A stretch of 64,000 nucleotides of DNA from CAZPRW01 sp964577805 (GTDB lineage Bacteria > Verrucomicrobiota > Verrucomicrobiia > Opitutales > JAIRKQ01): the NCBI GenBank assembly GCA_964577805.1, contig CAZOAG010000001.1, positions 1-64,000 on the forward strand. The letters run 5' to 3'. Every line of letters starts with the position of its first letter. The first letter of the stretch is position 1. The notes under the pieces were generated by a model that was not told the origin of the DNA, did not search any database, and worked only from the letters and a program-made list of their open reading frames with translations. The position numbers and the translations under genes are program-made. Below are positions 6,886 through 16,203 of the stretch, in pieces.

Positions 6886-9800
6886 GTGGGAGAATTTGGA
6901 TCAAAACTATCGCGAATTATTTCTTTGTGTGTTGTTGTTGGTATGATGTCTTCAGTCGCTTATGGTGAGAATAATTGTTCGATATCAAGCAAAGAAACCG
7001 CAGCGAAAAATATAGACATTAGCGATGATGCTTCGTTGACGTTTGCCGACGCTGGTTGTTTAAACATTGGAAGCAATACAAGTCGTTCGCTTAAAGCAAT
7101 ATCTTTTGGAACAAGTGAAACAGATACTGGCGCTGGCAAAGCATTCACAATAAATAATAATTCGTCTGCTGATCAATTGATTGATGTAAAAAATACTTAT
7201 TTAAATTCATCAGGTTATTGCAAAGCATCAGCGATTGATTTGACAGGCGTTAGTGGTGAAGCAAGCAATCTATTTAAGATAGCACTACCAACGACTGACG
7301 AAACTTATTCTTTTAGCTCAACTGCTAATTCAGATTCGGCAGGGACTTATGCTGCAGTGATAGGATTGCCGAGCGCGAGTGACAATTCAGTAGAATACAT
7401 TGCAGTAGATACAAAAAACACGGCAAAACTTAACTTCAATGCAACTGCAACTGGCGGCACTACTTATTCTGGTGCTGCAGTTTTTGGTACAGGGCATGCG
7501 AATAATAGTGGTACTTTGACAAACTGGACGATAGAAGATATAGGTACTGGCAGTAAATTGACGGCAAATGCAACAGGTCTTAAAGATGCATATAGTGCAA
7601 TCTTTGGTGCTGGACGTGCAAATGGGAGTGTTGATTTCAGAGATTGGAAAATTGGAACAATAGAAGGTGGTACAGGCAATGATAGAGCAACAACATTGAC
7701 ATCAACAGCAGAAAAAGGATATAGTTCTGTTTTTGGAGTAGGATATGCGTACCTTAATTCAAACAGTAAAACGATCAATTTTTCTGGCTGGAAAATCGGT
7801 AGTCTTGAGTCCGGCAGCGAAAAAAATAGCATTGGCAATAATGTCACGATAACGTCAGAAGGAAAATATGCTACCGTTTTTGGAGTAGGGTGTGCAGAAT
7901 TTAAAAACGGCGAAAATATAACTTTCAGCAATTGGACGATTGGAAATATAGGAGAAAATGCTAATTTGACATCGACTTCTTCTTCTAGTGCCGCTGATAT
8001 TTCCGATTATTCTGTTTCTAGTATTTTTGGAGCAGGGCATGCGATTTGGTCTGCCAATTTCAGTGAATGGAAGATAGGGAATTTCGGAGAAAATGTGGTG
8101 TTAGAATCAATTTCTGGAAGTTGGACAAAAGACAAGACAAAAGAGTTTGCCTATTCTAGGTCTAGTATTTTTGGAGCTGGCAAGGCGGAATTAAAAAACG
8201 GCGAAGAGATGACTTTCAGCAGTTGGAAAGTGGGCGATATTGGTGCAGGCGTGCAATTGATGTCTACTGCAACTGCTATTGCTTATAATCAAGCGTATTC
8301 TCAATCTAGTATTTTTGGAGCAGGGTATGCGTCTGGTGCGGAGTTTCAAAATTGGAAAATCGGATCTATATTTGAAAATGCTGAATTAACATCGGTTGCG
8401 ACATCTTCTTTCTTTCTTGACTCGTACACTAGCAAAACGTCAAAGATGGCTTACTCAAGTATCTTTGGTGCAGGGTATACAACTGGAAAAACTTATTTCG
8501 ATAGTTGGGAGATAAAAATTATAGATGGTGGAGTTAAACTAATATCTGTATCTTATGCTGATCCTGGCAATTTTAATTGTGAAGGTTGTGAATACGCTGA
8601 TTTTGCATATTCTTATTCCAATATATTCGGAGTAGGACATGTTTGGAACGGTAGTAGTTTTAAAAACTGGAGTATTGGTAATATAGGACCTGAATCAGTA
8701 CTGACCTCGATATCTGCTAGTAGGGCATCAACTGCGCAGTCAGCTGCATATGGAGATGGCGATAATTCAATCCCTTCTCCTTACTCTAGCATTTTTGGAG
8801 CAGGACGTGTGTATAATGGGAAAGATTGCAGTGATTCGACGAGCTTTTGTAATTGGACAGTCGGTAACATAGGAGAGAATGCCACATTGACATCAACAGC
8901 CAATGTTATGCCAGCGCCAAAAAAGAAAAATCAAGAAGAGTTGAAATCTTCTCCTTATGCTAGTATTTTTGGAGCAGGTGAGGTGAAAATAAATAATAAG
9001 GAAGAAACTTCTATTGATTTTAGCAACTGGACGATCGGTAATGTTGGTGACAACGTAACATTTACAAGCAATGCAAATAATGGAGCGATTTATGATGAAG
9101 TGACTAATGCAACTTTTTCTTATTCTTCTGTTGTTGGAGTAGGATGTGCATCAGGAAGCGATGTTGAGGTAAAAAACTGGACAATGGAATACAATGGTAA
9201 CTCTGTTATCGCTAGTACAGCGTCAGGAAACGGTGCATACATTTCAACACTTGGAGGATATGTTAATGGAGGATCTTTAGAGTCTGATGGCATGCGGTTT
9301 TATTTTAATGGGGAGCAAGCTTCTGACGAACCTGTTATTACGATAGGAGCGTTGAAGTTGTCTGAGCCGTGGAAGGTTGATGGTAATAAAACAGCAGCCG
9401 CTACGATAGGAGGTGATCAGGAAGGCGTACGAGCATTTGGGATTGGTCAGAATTTCCAGATCAATGTCGGCCGTAAGCGTACGTTAAAGGTAGATGGATC
9501 AGGCGAGACAGATGGAACAGGTGGAACGTTCGATTCTATTAAAAATGGCGGATCTTCATCGAGTGGAATTAAACTAAACATATTGGGAGAGATTAGAGCG
9601 GCGGAAGGTAATGGTGGTGGTGTGCAGGGCGGCTCTATCATGCGTATTGATGGTGGTAGTACAGTAAATTGCTTCCGACCTGTCAGCAATTTATCGAAAA
9701 TTGAAATAATAAATGGATCGATGCATTTGATGGATTCTAGTAATGAGACAGAGCTAGACGATGCCTTGCAACATTTGCAGGCGAATATTTCGTATTCACG

Positions 9801-11427
9801 CGCAGTTACAGAAGACGTAACGGAGGACGGACCAACAATAAAGAAGACAAAAACAGAATTATATCAAAATAACGGTGCGAAAACAGCAATCGGATCTGCT
9901 GGGGCGAAACGCGCAGGTCGCGATGGAAATGTAAAACTGGCAAATGGCGGTTATCCTATTGATGGAAAGTTGACAATAGGCAGTGGTCAGACATTGGTGT
10001 TTGGAGTTGATTTAAGCAAAAATGAGGAAGGTGATCTTTCAGCTTTCAAAAAGACAAATGGTGTGTTATATTTGCCAAATACAGGAAATTGTCTTGTGTT
10101 GGATTGTGGAATGTTGGCGATCGAAGACTGTAACAGTGAAAAATTGGACGAGCTTGGTGAAATTCCATCAAATGCAAATTTCTATGTTGTAAGAACTAAA
10201 TATGAAGATGGAATCGGACCTAAAAACCAAGAGTTTTTTAGTGGTTGTGATGTTGCAGAAGATCCAGTTGATGCCAATAACAATGTGAAATTGTATAAAA
10301 TAACCAAAAACGGATCTTCTATTGTATCAACAGGGAATGCCGAATATACGTATTGGGAAGGACTGCATGCATATTTGATGAATGATAAACACTTAGGTGG
10401 AGGTATTGTAATTGGAACTGGAGACGCTATAATAGATCCAGCAGTTAAATTGACAACCGACTACACAAAAGACTTTGCAAGTGAAGAACTGTCAGCAATC
10501 GATGCAGAAATAATGTCTGACATTCAGAAACAAGTAATATTTGCTGAAATGTGTTCTTATAAGCAGGACCCATTCATAATGGTGCTAGGCGGGCATGGCC
10601 ATCAGGACGAAATTTTGGGATATGGATATGATTATGACAAGTATGGGATCGTTATTGGTCATGATTTTGTCAAAGAATTGTCAAATGGAGGGAATTTGAA
10701 GTTTGGTGGTTCGATAGGATATTGCCATGCTAATATTGACTTCTTTGGAAATGCGACATCAAGGAGCAAACATGCTGGAAAAGATATGTACAATGTCGGA
10801 ATTTTCTGTATGTACAAAAATGATAATTCCAAACATATGCATACACGATTCCATGTATTCGGTGGGTTTGCATATGTAGAGAATGAAATGTCGCGTGTTG
10901 ATGGCACTAATGCACGTTTCAATACCAAGTTCGACAGCAATGATATCAATGTCAGTGCAGAGTTTACAAAGGGAATGATAAAATTATGTGGACTTGAAGT
11001 AGGCCCATGGGCAGGAGTGACATATAACCGTATTCATCAAAAATCATATCATGAAAATGGTGGTCGCAATGCAGCATCATTGGATGCAGTAAATTTCGAC
11101 ATGCTGGATACAATATTGGGACTTCATGCTGAAAAGATATTTCTACATAAAAAGAATGACAAAAGATATTTGCATTTGGTCTTGCGAGCAGGGTGGAAAT
11201 GCCAAGCAATACGGTCGCATAGCCATTGTTTAGCACAGTTGGACGATGCAGGGATTGATCCATTTGTCCCAGTGTTCGGATATGCCGATAAACATTCTGG
11301 AATAGTATATGGTGGATTGAAGAATAAAATCTCTGACAACTTATCAATAAGTGGAGGTATAGGATCAGTTATCGGTCATGATCATTGGAATATTGGCGGT
11401 CATATCGCATTGAACTATTATTATTAA
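6886..11427 (+). CDS. Autotransporter (type V secretion) with repeat-rich passenger
   Basis: 1513 residues. GTG is the only plausible start, because an in-frame TGA lies at 6862. A signal peptide (SRIISLCVVVGMMSSVAYG) is followed by a Ser/Thr/Asn/Gly-rich passenger. Residues about 195-760 hold twelve imperfect repeats built on a YSSIFGAG-type turn, an xNWxIGxIG strand and an LTS strand, typical of a beta-helix. A Gly-rich linker region follows. The last about 265 residues, from FIMVLGGHGHQDEILGYGY, form an autotransporter beta-barrel ending in the aromatic terminus HIALNYYY. The passenger is probably surface displayed, as an adhesin or host-interaction protein; binding target unknown. It is monocistronic, with its own promoter and a strong downstream hairpin terminator. 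No protease catalytic motif was recognised. Confidence 0.88.
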   Translation: MGEFGSKLSRIISLCVVVGMMSSVAYGENNCSISSKETAAKNIDISDDASLTFADAGCLNIGSNTSRSLKAISFGTSETDTGAGKAFTINNNSSADQLIDVKNTYLNSSGYCKASAIDLTGVSGEASNLFKIALPTTDETYSFSSTANSDSAGTYAAVIGLPSASDNSVEYIAVDTKNTAKLNFNATATGGTTYSGAAVFGTGHANNSGTLTNWTIEDIGTGSKLTANATGLKDAYSAIFGAGRANGSVDFRDWKIGTIEGGTGNDRATTLTSTAEKGYSSVFGVGYAYLNSNSKTINFSGWKIGSLESGSEKNSIGNNVTITSEGKYATVFGVGCAEFKNGENITFSNWTIGNIGENANLTSTSSSSAADISDYSVSSIFGAGHAIWSANFSEWKIGNFGENVVLESISGSWTKDKTKEFAYSRSSIFGAGKAELKNGEEMTFSSWKVGDIGAGVQLMSTATAIAYNQAYSQSSIFGAGYASGAEFQNWKIGSIFENAELTSVATSSFFLDSYTSKTSKMAYSSIFGAGYTTGKTYFDSWEIKIIDGGVKLISVSYADPGNFNCEGCEYADFAYSYSNIFGVGHVWNGSSFKNWSIGNIGPESVLTSISASRASTAQSAAYGDGDNSIPSPYSSIFGAGRVYNGKDCSDSTSFCNWTVGNIGENATLTSTANVMPAPKKKNQEELKSSPYASIFGAGEVKINNKEETSIDFSNWTIGNVGDNVTFTSNANNGAIYDEVTNATFSYSSVVGVGCASGSDVEVKNWTMEYNGNSVIASTASGNGAYISTLGGYVNGGSLESDGMRFYFNGEQASDEPVITIGALKLSEPWKVDGNKTAAATIGGDQEGVRAFGIGQNFQINVGRKRTLKVDGSGETDGTGGTFDSIKNGGSSSSGIKLNILGEIRAAEGNGGGVQGGSIMRIDGGSTVNCFRPVSNLSKIEIINGSMHLMDSSNETELDDALQHLQANISYSRAVTEDVTEDGPTIKKTKTELYQNNGAKTAIGSAGAKRAGRDGNVKLANGGYPIDGKLTIGSGQTLVFGVDLSKNEEGDLSAFKKTNGVLYLPNTGNCLVLDCGMLAIEDCNSEKLDELGEIPSNANFYVVRTKYEDGIGPKNQEFFSGCDVAEDPVDANNNVKLYKITKNGSSIVSTGNAEYTYWEGLHAYLMNDKHLGGGIVIGTGDAIIDPAVKLTTDYTKDFASEELSAIDAEIMSDIQKQVIFAEMCSYKQDPFIMVLGGHGHQDEILGYGYDYDKYGIVIGHDFVKELSNGGNLKFGGSIGYCHANIDFFGNATSRSKHAGKDMYNVGIFCMYKNDNSKHMHTRFHVFGGFAYVENEMSRVDGTNARFNTKFDSNDINVSAEFTKGMIKLCGLEVGPWAGVTYNRIHQKSYHENGGRNAASLDAVNFDMLDTILGLHAEKIFLHKKNDKRYLHLVLRAGWKCQAIRSHSHCLAQLDDAGIDPFVPVFGYADKHSGIVYGGLKNKISDNLSISGGIGSVIGHDHWNIGGHIALNYYY
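7470..9160 (+). repeat. Twelve imperfect repeats encoding the FGxG-x-NWxIG passenger units
   Basis: Within the autotransporter gene the unit [SA][IV]FG[AV]G[HRYCKE] recurs twelve times, from VFGTGHA (about 7480) to VVGVGCA (about 9130). Most units carry a following NWTIGNIG-like block. Spacing varies from about 35 to 75 codons because of variable Ser/Ala/Tyr-rich insertions. Nucleotide identity is partial (for example tttttggagcaggg is often shared), so homologous recombination between units is conceivable but the copies are well diverged. Confidence 0.8.
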
Positions 11428-11457
11428 TTGTAACTAAATCTTGCAAACGTTCATCAC

Positions 11458-11494
11458 GACATGATTCTTGTCCTGAATCATGTCATCGTTTTTA
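11458..11494 (+). terminator. Rho-independent terminator after the autotransporter gene
   Basis: A perfect 10-bp stem, GACATGATTC (11458-11467) pairing GAATCATGTC (11475-11484), with a 7-base loop, followed by ATCGTTTTTATT. The 3' arm contains the ATG at 11480 used as start of the HIT-family gene, so termination and that start codon overlap. Confidence 0.8.
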
Positions 11495-11905
11495 TTGAAT
11501 GAACAATTGTCACATTATAAAAATATTATAGAATTACCATTGAGTACGGCGTTGTTGAATTCTACAGAATTGCCATGGGTATTTCTTGTTCCTCGAAGAA
11601 TGAACATTGTTCAAATGAACGAATTGGAGCATAATGATCAATTACAGTTGATGAAAGAAATATCGTGGATGAGCAATATTATGGAATATTGTTTCCCATG
11701 TGATCGATTAAATGTTGCAGCGATAGGGAATAAAACACCGCAATTGCATATTCACATTATTTGCCGGTCAGAAGGCGATAGCTATTGGCCAGAGACAGTA
11801 TGGCAGTATAAATGTAAAAAAATGTCAGATGAAGAATATATTCAACGTCATGGACAATTGCAGATATTATGTAATTCACGTTTAACAGAGATTGTTTCTA
11901 TTTGA
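11480..11905 (+). CDS. HIT-family (histidine triad) nucleotide-binding protein
   Basis: 141 residues. The diagnostic segment is NKTPQLHIHIICR (about residues 92-104), preceded by LPWVFLVPRRMNIVQMNEL, matching the HIT subgroup whose members carry a QLHxHxIxR motif and a later WPETVW-type segment (here SYWPETVW). HIT proteins hydrolyse nucleoside phosphoramidates or dinucleoside polyphosphates; the substrate is unknown here. The conserved N terminus (FLLNEQL) supports ATG 11480, although that ATG lies in the terminator hairpin of the preceding gene. TTG 11495 is an alternative. Its last 58 bases overlap lysC on the other strand. Confidence 0.8.
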   Translation: MSSFLLNEQLSHYKNIIELPLSTALLNSTELPWVFLVPRRMNIVQMNELEHNDQLQLMKEISWMSNIMEYCFPCDRLNVAAIGNKTPQLHIHIICRSEGDSYWPETVWQYKCKKMSDEEYIQRHGQLQILCNSRLTEIVSI

Positions 11906-13107
11906 TGTGACCGTTTCCTAGCATCGCAGAAAATTATATCATGTATTGAATTTACTAATTGTTTATACTCTGCAGTGTTTATTAAAAATGATAGGCCATG
12001 TTTGCCATATTCCGAACGAACAATGGCATGATCCTTCATAATATCAAATATGACAGGCAAATGTTGATTGCATTGAATGTTTGTCCCGACAATGTCAATT
12101 CGTGATAAATCGTGGTATATATTATGCGAAATTATATTGTCGGAAAATATATCGAAAAAGGTTGATTGCGATGAAAGGAAGTCTTCTGATTGCAAACACA
12201 ACTCATCGACGTAATTATCTATCGATATCTTCCTATGTTTAATAAAACTAATGGGAATATTGCGCGATTGAAAAAACGATAGCATCATATTTACGCAATC
12301 GTTATTGCAATTGCATGTTAATAATGACAGCCCTGTCTTGCTGGTGATTCCAATTATTTCGTCTTCATATCGTGTCAATTTATTGGTCACGAATGTTCCT
12401 TTGCAATCATGTTTAGAATGTGATATCGAAAATGAAATATTATGTTTTTGTGCAAATGCGATCGATCTATCCTGCATAATTTTATTATCAAAGAATGACA
12501 GCCTTAATAAGGATTCGAAATCAATATTTGGGATTAATCGTGCATGCTGTATCGTATTAGGATCTCCTGTAAACACACCATCAACGTCAGTGAAAATTTC
12601 ACAGTGATCAGCATGGAATCGATGTGCTAATGCTAATGCTGTAAGGTCAGATCCACCACGACCGAGCGTTGTCAATCGTCCAATGTCGGAAATTCCTTGA
12701 AAGCCAGCAACGACAACAACGGTACGATTATTCAATAATTCTTCTATATCGCCGCCGTCAATATAATGAATGCGTGCATTTCCATGTGTGTCACATGTAT
12801 GTATACCGATTTGATATCCTAGTCTTGCTGTCGCTTTTATACCAATACTTTGCAATGCGATTGCTAATAACGCAGCAGTCTCTTGTTCTCCGATACATAG
12901 TAACATGTCCAACTCTTCAGATGATGGGGTAGAGGAGATGCTGGTTGCCATTTTTAAAAGATTATTTGTCATTCCAGCACGTGCTGATACAACAACAATC
13001 ATATCATTCCCAGCACTGTATGATTGCTTTACTCTGTCAGCAACATGTTGAATATGTTCAATGTCCTTAACAGAAGTACCGCCATATTTCTGAACAATTA
13101 TTGCCAT
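11848..13107 (-). CDS. lysC: Aspartate kinase
   Basis: 419 residues catalysing ATP-dependent phosphorylation of aspartate, the first step of the Asp family (lysine, diaminopimelate, threonine, methionine). Visible are the kinase motif VQKYGGTSV (5-13), VVVVSARAGMTN, GRGGSDLTALALA (about 149-161) and FTDVDGVFTGDPN (about 172-184), with two degenerate C-terminal ACT-like regulatory segments (GITSKTGLSLLTC; RIDIVGTNIQ). The last about 19 codons overlap the convergent HIT gene. The start codon shares one base with the plsY stop (TAATG), so the two are translationally coupled. In a reduced genome its likely essential role is diaminopimelate for peptidoglycan. Confidence 0.95.
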   Translation of the reverse strand: MAIIVQKYGGTSVKDIEHIQHVADRVKQSYSAGNDMIVVVSARAGMTNNLLKMATSISSTPSSEELDMLLCIGEQETAALLAIALQSIGIKATARLGYQIGIHTCDTHGNARIHYIDGGDIEELLNNRTVVVVAGFQGISDIGRLTTLGRGGSDLTALALAHRFHADHCEIFTDVDGVFTGDPNTIQHARLIPNIDFESLLRLSFFDNKIMQDRSIAFAQKHNISFSISHSKHDCKGTFVTNKLTRYEDEIIGITSKTGLSLLTCNCNNDCVNMMLSFFQSRNIPISFIKHRKISIDNYVDELCLQSEDFLSSQSTFFDIFSDNIISHNIYHDLSRIDIVGTNIQCNQHLPVIFDIMKDHAIVRSEYGKHGLSFLINTAEYKQLVNSIHDIIFCDARKRSHQIETISVKRELHNICNCP

Positions 13108-13712
13108 TATCCCTTTTTAGTAAATTTATATTCTGTACCTTTGGCCAATCTGACAATATTGTCCTTGTGTCGCCAAAAAATAATTATGTTTAATATTGTT
13201 GCTAATGCTATGCATTCAATGGGATATCCGAATAAATATGTCGTAAGGAGGATAGTAAATGCAAAACATAATGATGCAAATGACACTATTCTTGTGGCAT
13301 GAAAAATTACAAGCCATACCATTATTCCTATGATAAACGTTCTTGGCATAATTGCCAAAATACCACCCATTGATGACGCTACGCCTTTTCCGCCACGAAA
13401 ATGATGAAATATAGAAAAGCTATGGCCGATCAATATTCCGATGAGAGAATATATTGCTAATTTTAGATTAAAATGATGTTCTGTTGAAAAAAAATGTGTC
13501 ATTATCCAACATGGAATAAATCCTTTTAAAAAATCTAGAACGAACACTAAATTCCCAGCAGATGCACCTATTGTACGTTTGACATTTGTTGCTCCTGGGC
13601 TGCAACTTCCAATTTCAAAAATATTTTTATTATAACGCCGTGCGACTATGGCACCGAATGAAATTGATCCAATAAAATACGCTACGATACAACATGCTAA
13701 ATATGATACCAT
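13107..13712 (-). CDS. plsY: Glycerol-3-phosphate acyltransferase PlsY
   Basis: 201-residue integral membrane enzyme that transfers acyl from acyl-phosphate to glycerol-3-phosphate, the first phospholipid step. Conserved cytoplasmic-loop motifs are GSISFGAIVARRYN (about 15-28), GSCSPGATNVKR (about 36-47), and GHSFSIFHHFRGGKGVASS (about 100-118) with the essential HxFxxFxGGKG pattern. Five or so hydrophobic segments match the PlsY topology. It pairs with lysC in a minus-strand two-gene unit with a 1-base overlap. PlsX is not in the window. Confidence 0.95.
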   Translation of the reverse strand: MVSYLACCIVAYFIGSISFGAIVARRYNKNIFEIGSCSPGATNVKRTIGASAGNLVFVLDFLKGFIPCWIMTHFFSTEHHFNLKLAIYSLIGILIGHSFSIFHHFRGGKGVASSMGGILAIMPRTFIIGIMVWLVIFHATRIVSFASLCFAFTILLTTYLFGYPIECIALATILNIIIFWRHKDNIVRLAKGTEYKFTKKG

Positions 13713-13891
13713 ACGAACAAATACAAAAAATAGACGCTGCTGACTTTTTTGGCAATAAAATTTATATGCAAGGTAAGTAATCCAATAATAAATTCATGAT
13801 TGTTACGTCATAATTGCCAGATTTCGTAAGCATTGTAAGTTGTATTTTTTGTTTTGGCATTTTGAATGATGCATCTATGTTTGTTTAGAAC

Positions 13892-16120
13892 ATGCAATTA
13901 CAGGATTATGATGCTCGACAACGGTTTATTACAGAAATTGATGAAAATTTTTCTGTAATTGCGCCAGCTGGGGTAGGGAAAACAACAGCGATTACTAATC
14001 GTATAGCGAATTTTATAATCAATGATGTTCAGACGAATGACAAAGAACATTCTTTGACAAAAACATTGGTAGCTGTTACATATACAGAAAAAGCAGCATG
14101 CGAAATAAAGGAACGCACTATTATTGCGATAGACGATAAATGCAAAGATAATGAGCTGTTGCAGCGTGCATGTCATGAACGAATAAATAATGCATTTTTT
14201 GGGACAATACATTCATTTGCGTTGAATTTTATCCGTACATATGGACATTTGATAGGAGTTCTATCAGAGATAGAAGTATTGCAAAATGATGATGATGTAT
14301 GGATGTCATTTTTAGAAGAGTTGGACGATCCATTAACATGTGTTCCGCAATATTTGCATGATGATTTTAAACGTTTTGTTGATGTTGATAAATTTATTAA
14401 TGATGCTCGGTCATGTATAAGTTATAAGCAGTCAAATAATGTTTTTAGATATGCTCCTAATGTTGCTTTTGATAAAATTTTAAAGTTTTCTCCAAAACCA
14501 ACGATGACAGCTGTTATAAAATATCAAAGTTCTATTATTGAATGGTTGGATTTTTGTAAGCATGGAATGCCATATGTTATGCCTGATTACAAATCGTCAT
14601 GTACAACACGGTCGTTTTTAGATGTTTGTGATGATGTATTTTCTGAGCTCAATAAATGGAAATCTTCAGTGGTAGAAAATTTTATCACAGAAATTGCATG
14701 TCGTTATCGCAAACACCGTATAAAACATGGGAATTTACGATATGATGATTTAATCACATGTGCTGTAGAATTATTGTCTAATGCGACAGTGATCCAGGAA
14801 GTCGAAAAACTGCCATATCGCGTGCTTCTTGATGAAGCGCAGGATACAGATGAACAACAATTTCGGTTATTATTGGGAGTATCACAGAATATTTTGCATG
14901 AAGGGATTTGCGTAGATATTGAAAAGAATTTTCCTAAAAGTGGTTGTTTTTCAATGGTTGGCGATATTCAACAAGCAATTTATTGTGAACGTGCTGATGT
15001 ACGGTTTTATCAATTTTTGCATGAACAATTATTGAAAAATTGTTGTGTAAAAGATCTTGTTTTTTGTGTTACGATGCGATGTCCTATCGCTGTTGTAAAT
15101 TTTGTAAATCAACGATTTAAAACTATTTTTCGTGATATAAATTTTGTTCCATTATTGGCCAGGCCAGACGCTATAGAAGGTTCTGTTGAGGTTGAAAAGA
15201 TATCACGAAAACCAGACATGGAAGATGCTGCTAAAATTGTTTGTGACCATATTTTAAATATGTTTTTAAGGAAAACATGTGATGATTTTTATGTAACAAA
15301 ATGGTCGGATATTGCAATTTTAGCACCACGAAAAGATTGGTTAAACGAACTTTATGACGATTGTGTAAAAAATCATTTGCCAGTGCAAATTCATGATGGA
15401 AATGTACGAGAAAATACTGTATCGCCATTGCAATGGTTGGCATCTTGTGTGCGTTATATCAATAATCCGATGGATCGGTTTGAGTTTGCCGGTATTTTAC
15501 GTGAAATTTTTGGTATCTCTAGCAAAGAGATTATTAACTATTTTACATACAATAATAGCTTTCAGTGTAAGAAGATCGACGATCAATTTGATCATTTTCG
15601 ACGCCAGAAAGCTTATATGACGTTATCTCAATTGTTGTTTTATGTGATAGAAAATATAAATTTATTTGAGAGAATACAATGTTTATCATTATATAGTGAT
15701 TTTGAGTGGATGCATGAAAAAAATCGTGTGTTGGAATTGTGTTATTTTGCAGAATCTCAAAACATGACACTATGGGATGCTGAAGAATTATTTGTTGCGC
15801 ATTTATCAATGCCAGCAAATGATGGATTGGTCGATGACAATGCTATACAAATGATGACATATCATAAGAGCAAGGGGTTAGAATGGCCTATAGTAATTTT
15901 ACCATTTTTGTCACGTGGTCGGCAATTAAAATCTGGAATGAAATGCGATGAAAACGGTCGGTTATATGACGTTATATACAATAATGAATGTCGATTATTA
16001 TATGTTGCATGCACACGTGCAAAACAACGATTGGTATTATATGATGATAGTGATGTTTTTGATAAAAATTTGCGTGCTGGCATGGTATCATCATTACAAA
16101 TCTTATCATCATTTAAATAG
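13892..16120 (+). CDS. UvrD/AddA-like superfamily 1 helicase
   Basis: 742 residues with a full set of UvrD-type helicase motifs. These are Walker A APAGVGKTT (24-32), motif Ia VAVTYTEKAACEIKER, motif II LLDEAQDTDEQQ, motif III MVGDIQQAIYCERAD, motif V MMTYHKSKGLEWPIVILP and motif VI LLYVACTRAKQRLVLYDD near the C terminus. Closest in style to AddA/RecB, which repair double-strand breaks together with a nuclease. It is much shorter than AddA (about 1200 residues) and has no C-terminal PD-(D/E)xK nuclease. The convergent neighbour (16204-18864) supplies a nuclease domain, so the two likely form an AddAB-like complex with one nuclease site (inference). Confidence 0.88.
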   Translation: MQLQDYDARQRFITEIDENFSVIAPAGVGKTTAITNRIANFIINDVQTNDKEHSLTKTLVAVTYTEKAACEIKERTIIAIDDKCKDNELLQRACHERINNAFFGTIHSFALNFIRTYGHLIGVLSEIEVLQNDDDVWMSFLEELDDPLTCVPQYLHDDFKRFVDVDKFINDARSCISYKQSNNVFRYAPNVAFDKILKFSPKPTMTAVIKYQSSIIEWLDFCKHGMPYVMPDYKSSCTTRSFLDVCDDVFSELNKWKSSVVENFITEIACRYRKHRIKHGNLRYDDLITCAVELLSNATVIQEVEKLPYRVLLDEAQDTDEQQFRLLLGVSQNILHEGICVDIEKNFPKSGCFSMVGDIQQAIYCERADVRFYQFLHEQLLKNCCVKDLVFCVTMRCPIAVVNFVNQRFKTIFRDINFVPLLARPDAIEGSVEVEKISRKPDMEDAAKIVCDHILNMFLRKTCDDFYVTKWSDIAILAPRKDWLNELYDDCVKNHLPVQIHDGNVRENTVSPLQWLASCVRYINNPMDRFEFAGILREIFGISSKEIINYFTYNNSFQCKKIDDQFDHFRRQKAYMTLSQLLFYVIENINLFERIQCLSLYSDFEWMHEKNRVLELCYFAESQNMTLWDAEELFVAHLSMPANDGLVDDNAIQMMTYHKSKGLEWPIVILPFLSRGRQLKSGMKCDENGRLYDVIYNNECRLLYVACTRAKQRLVLYDDSDVFDKNLRAGMVSSLQILSSFK

Positions 16121-16203
16121 AACATCCGATATTTTCTTTTACAGAATGCTCGTAATGTAGTATTCTGCAAACCCAGTTTGTGTTTTCGTGAAAATAAATA
16201 TCA

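Noticed and set aside
16121..16203. Possible bidirectional terminator between the convergent helicase and nuclease genes
   Set aside because: A 9-bp imperfect stem (CAGAATGCT with AGTATTCTG) is present, but there is no T-run after it on either strand.
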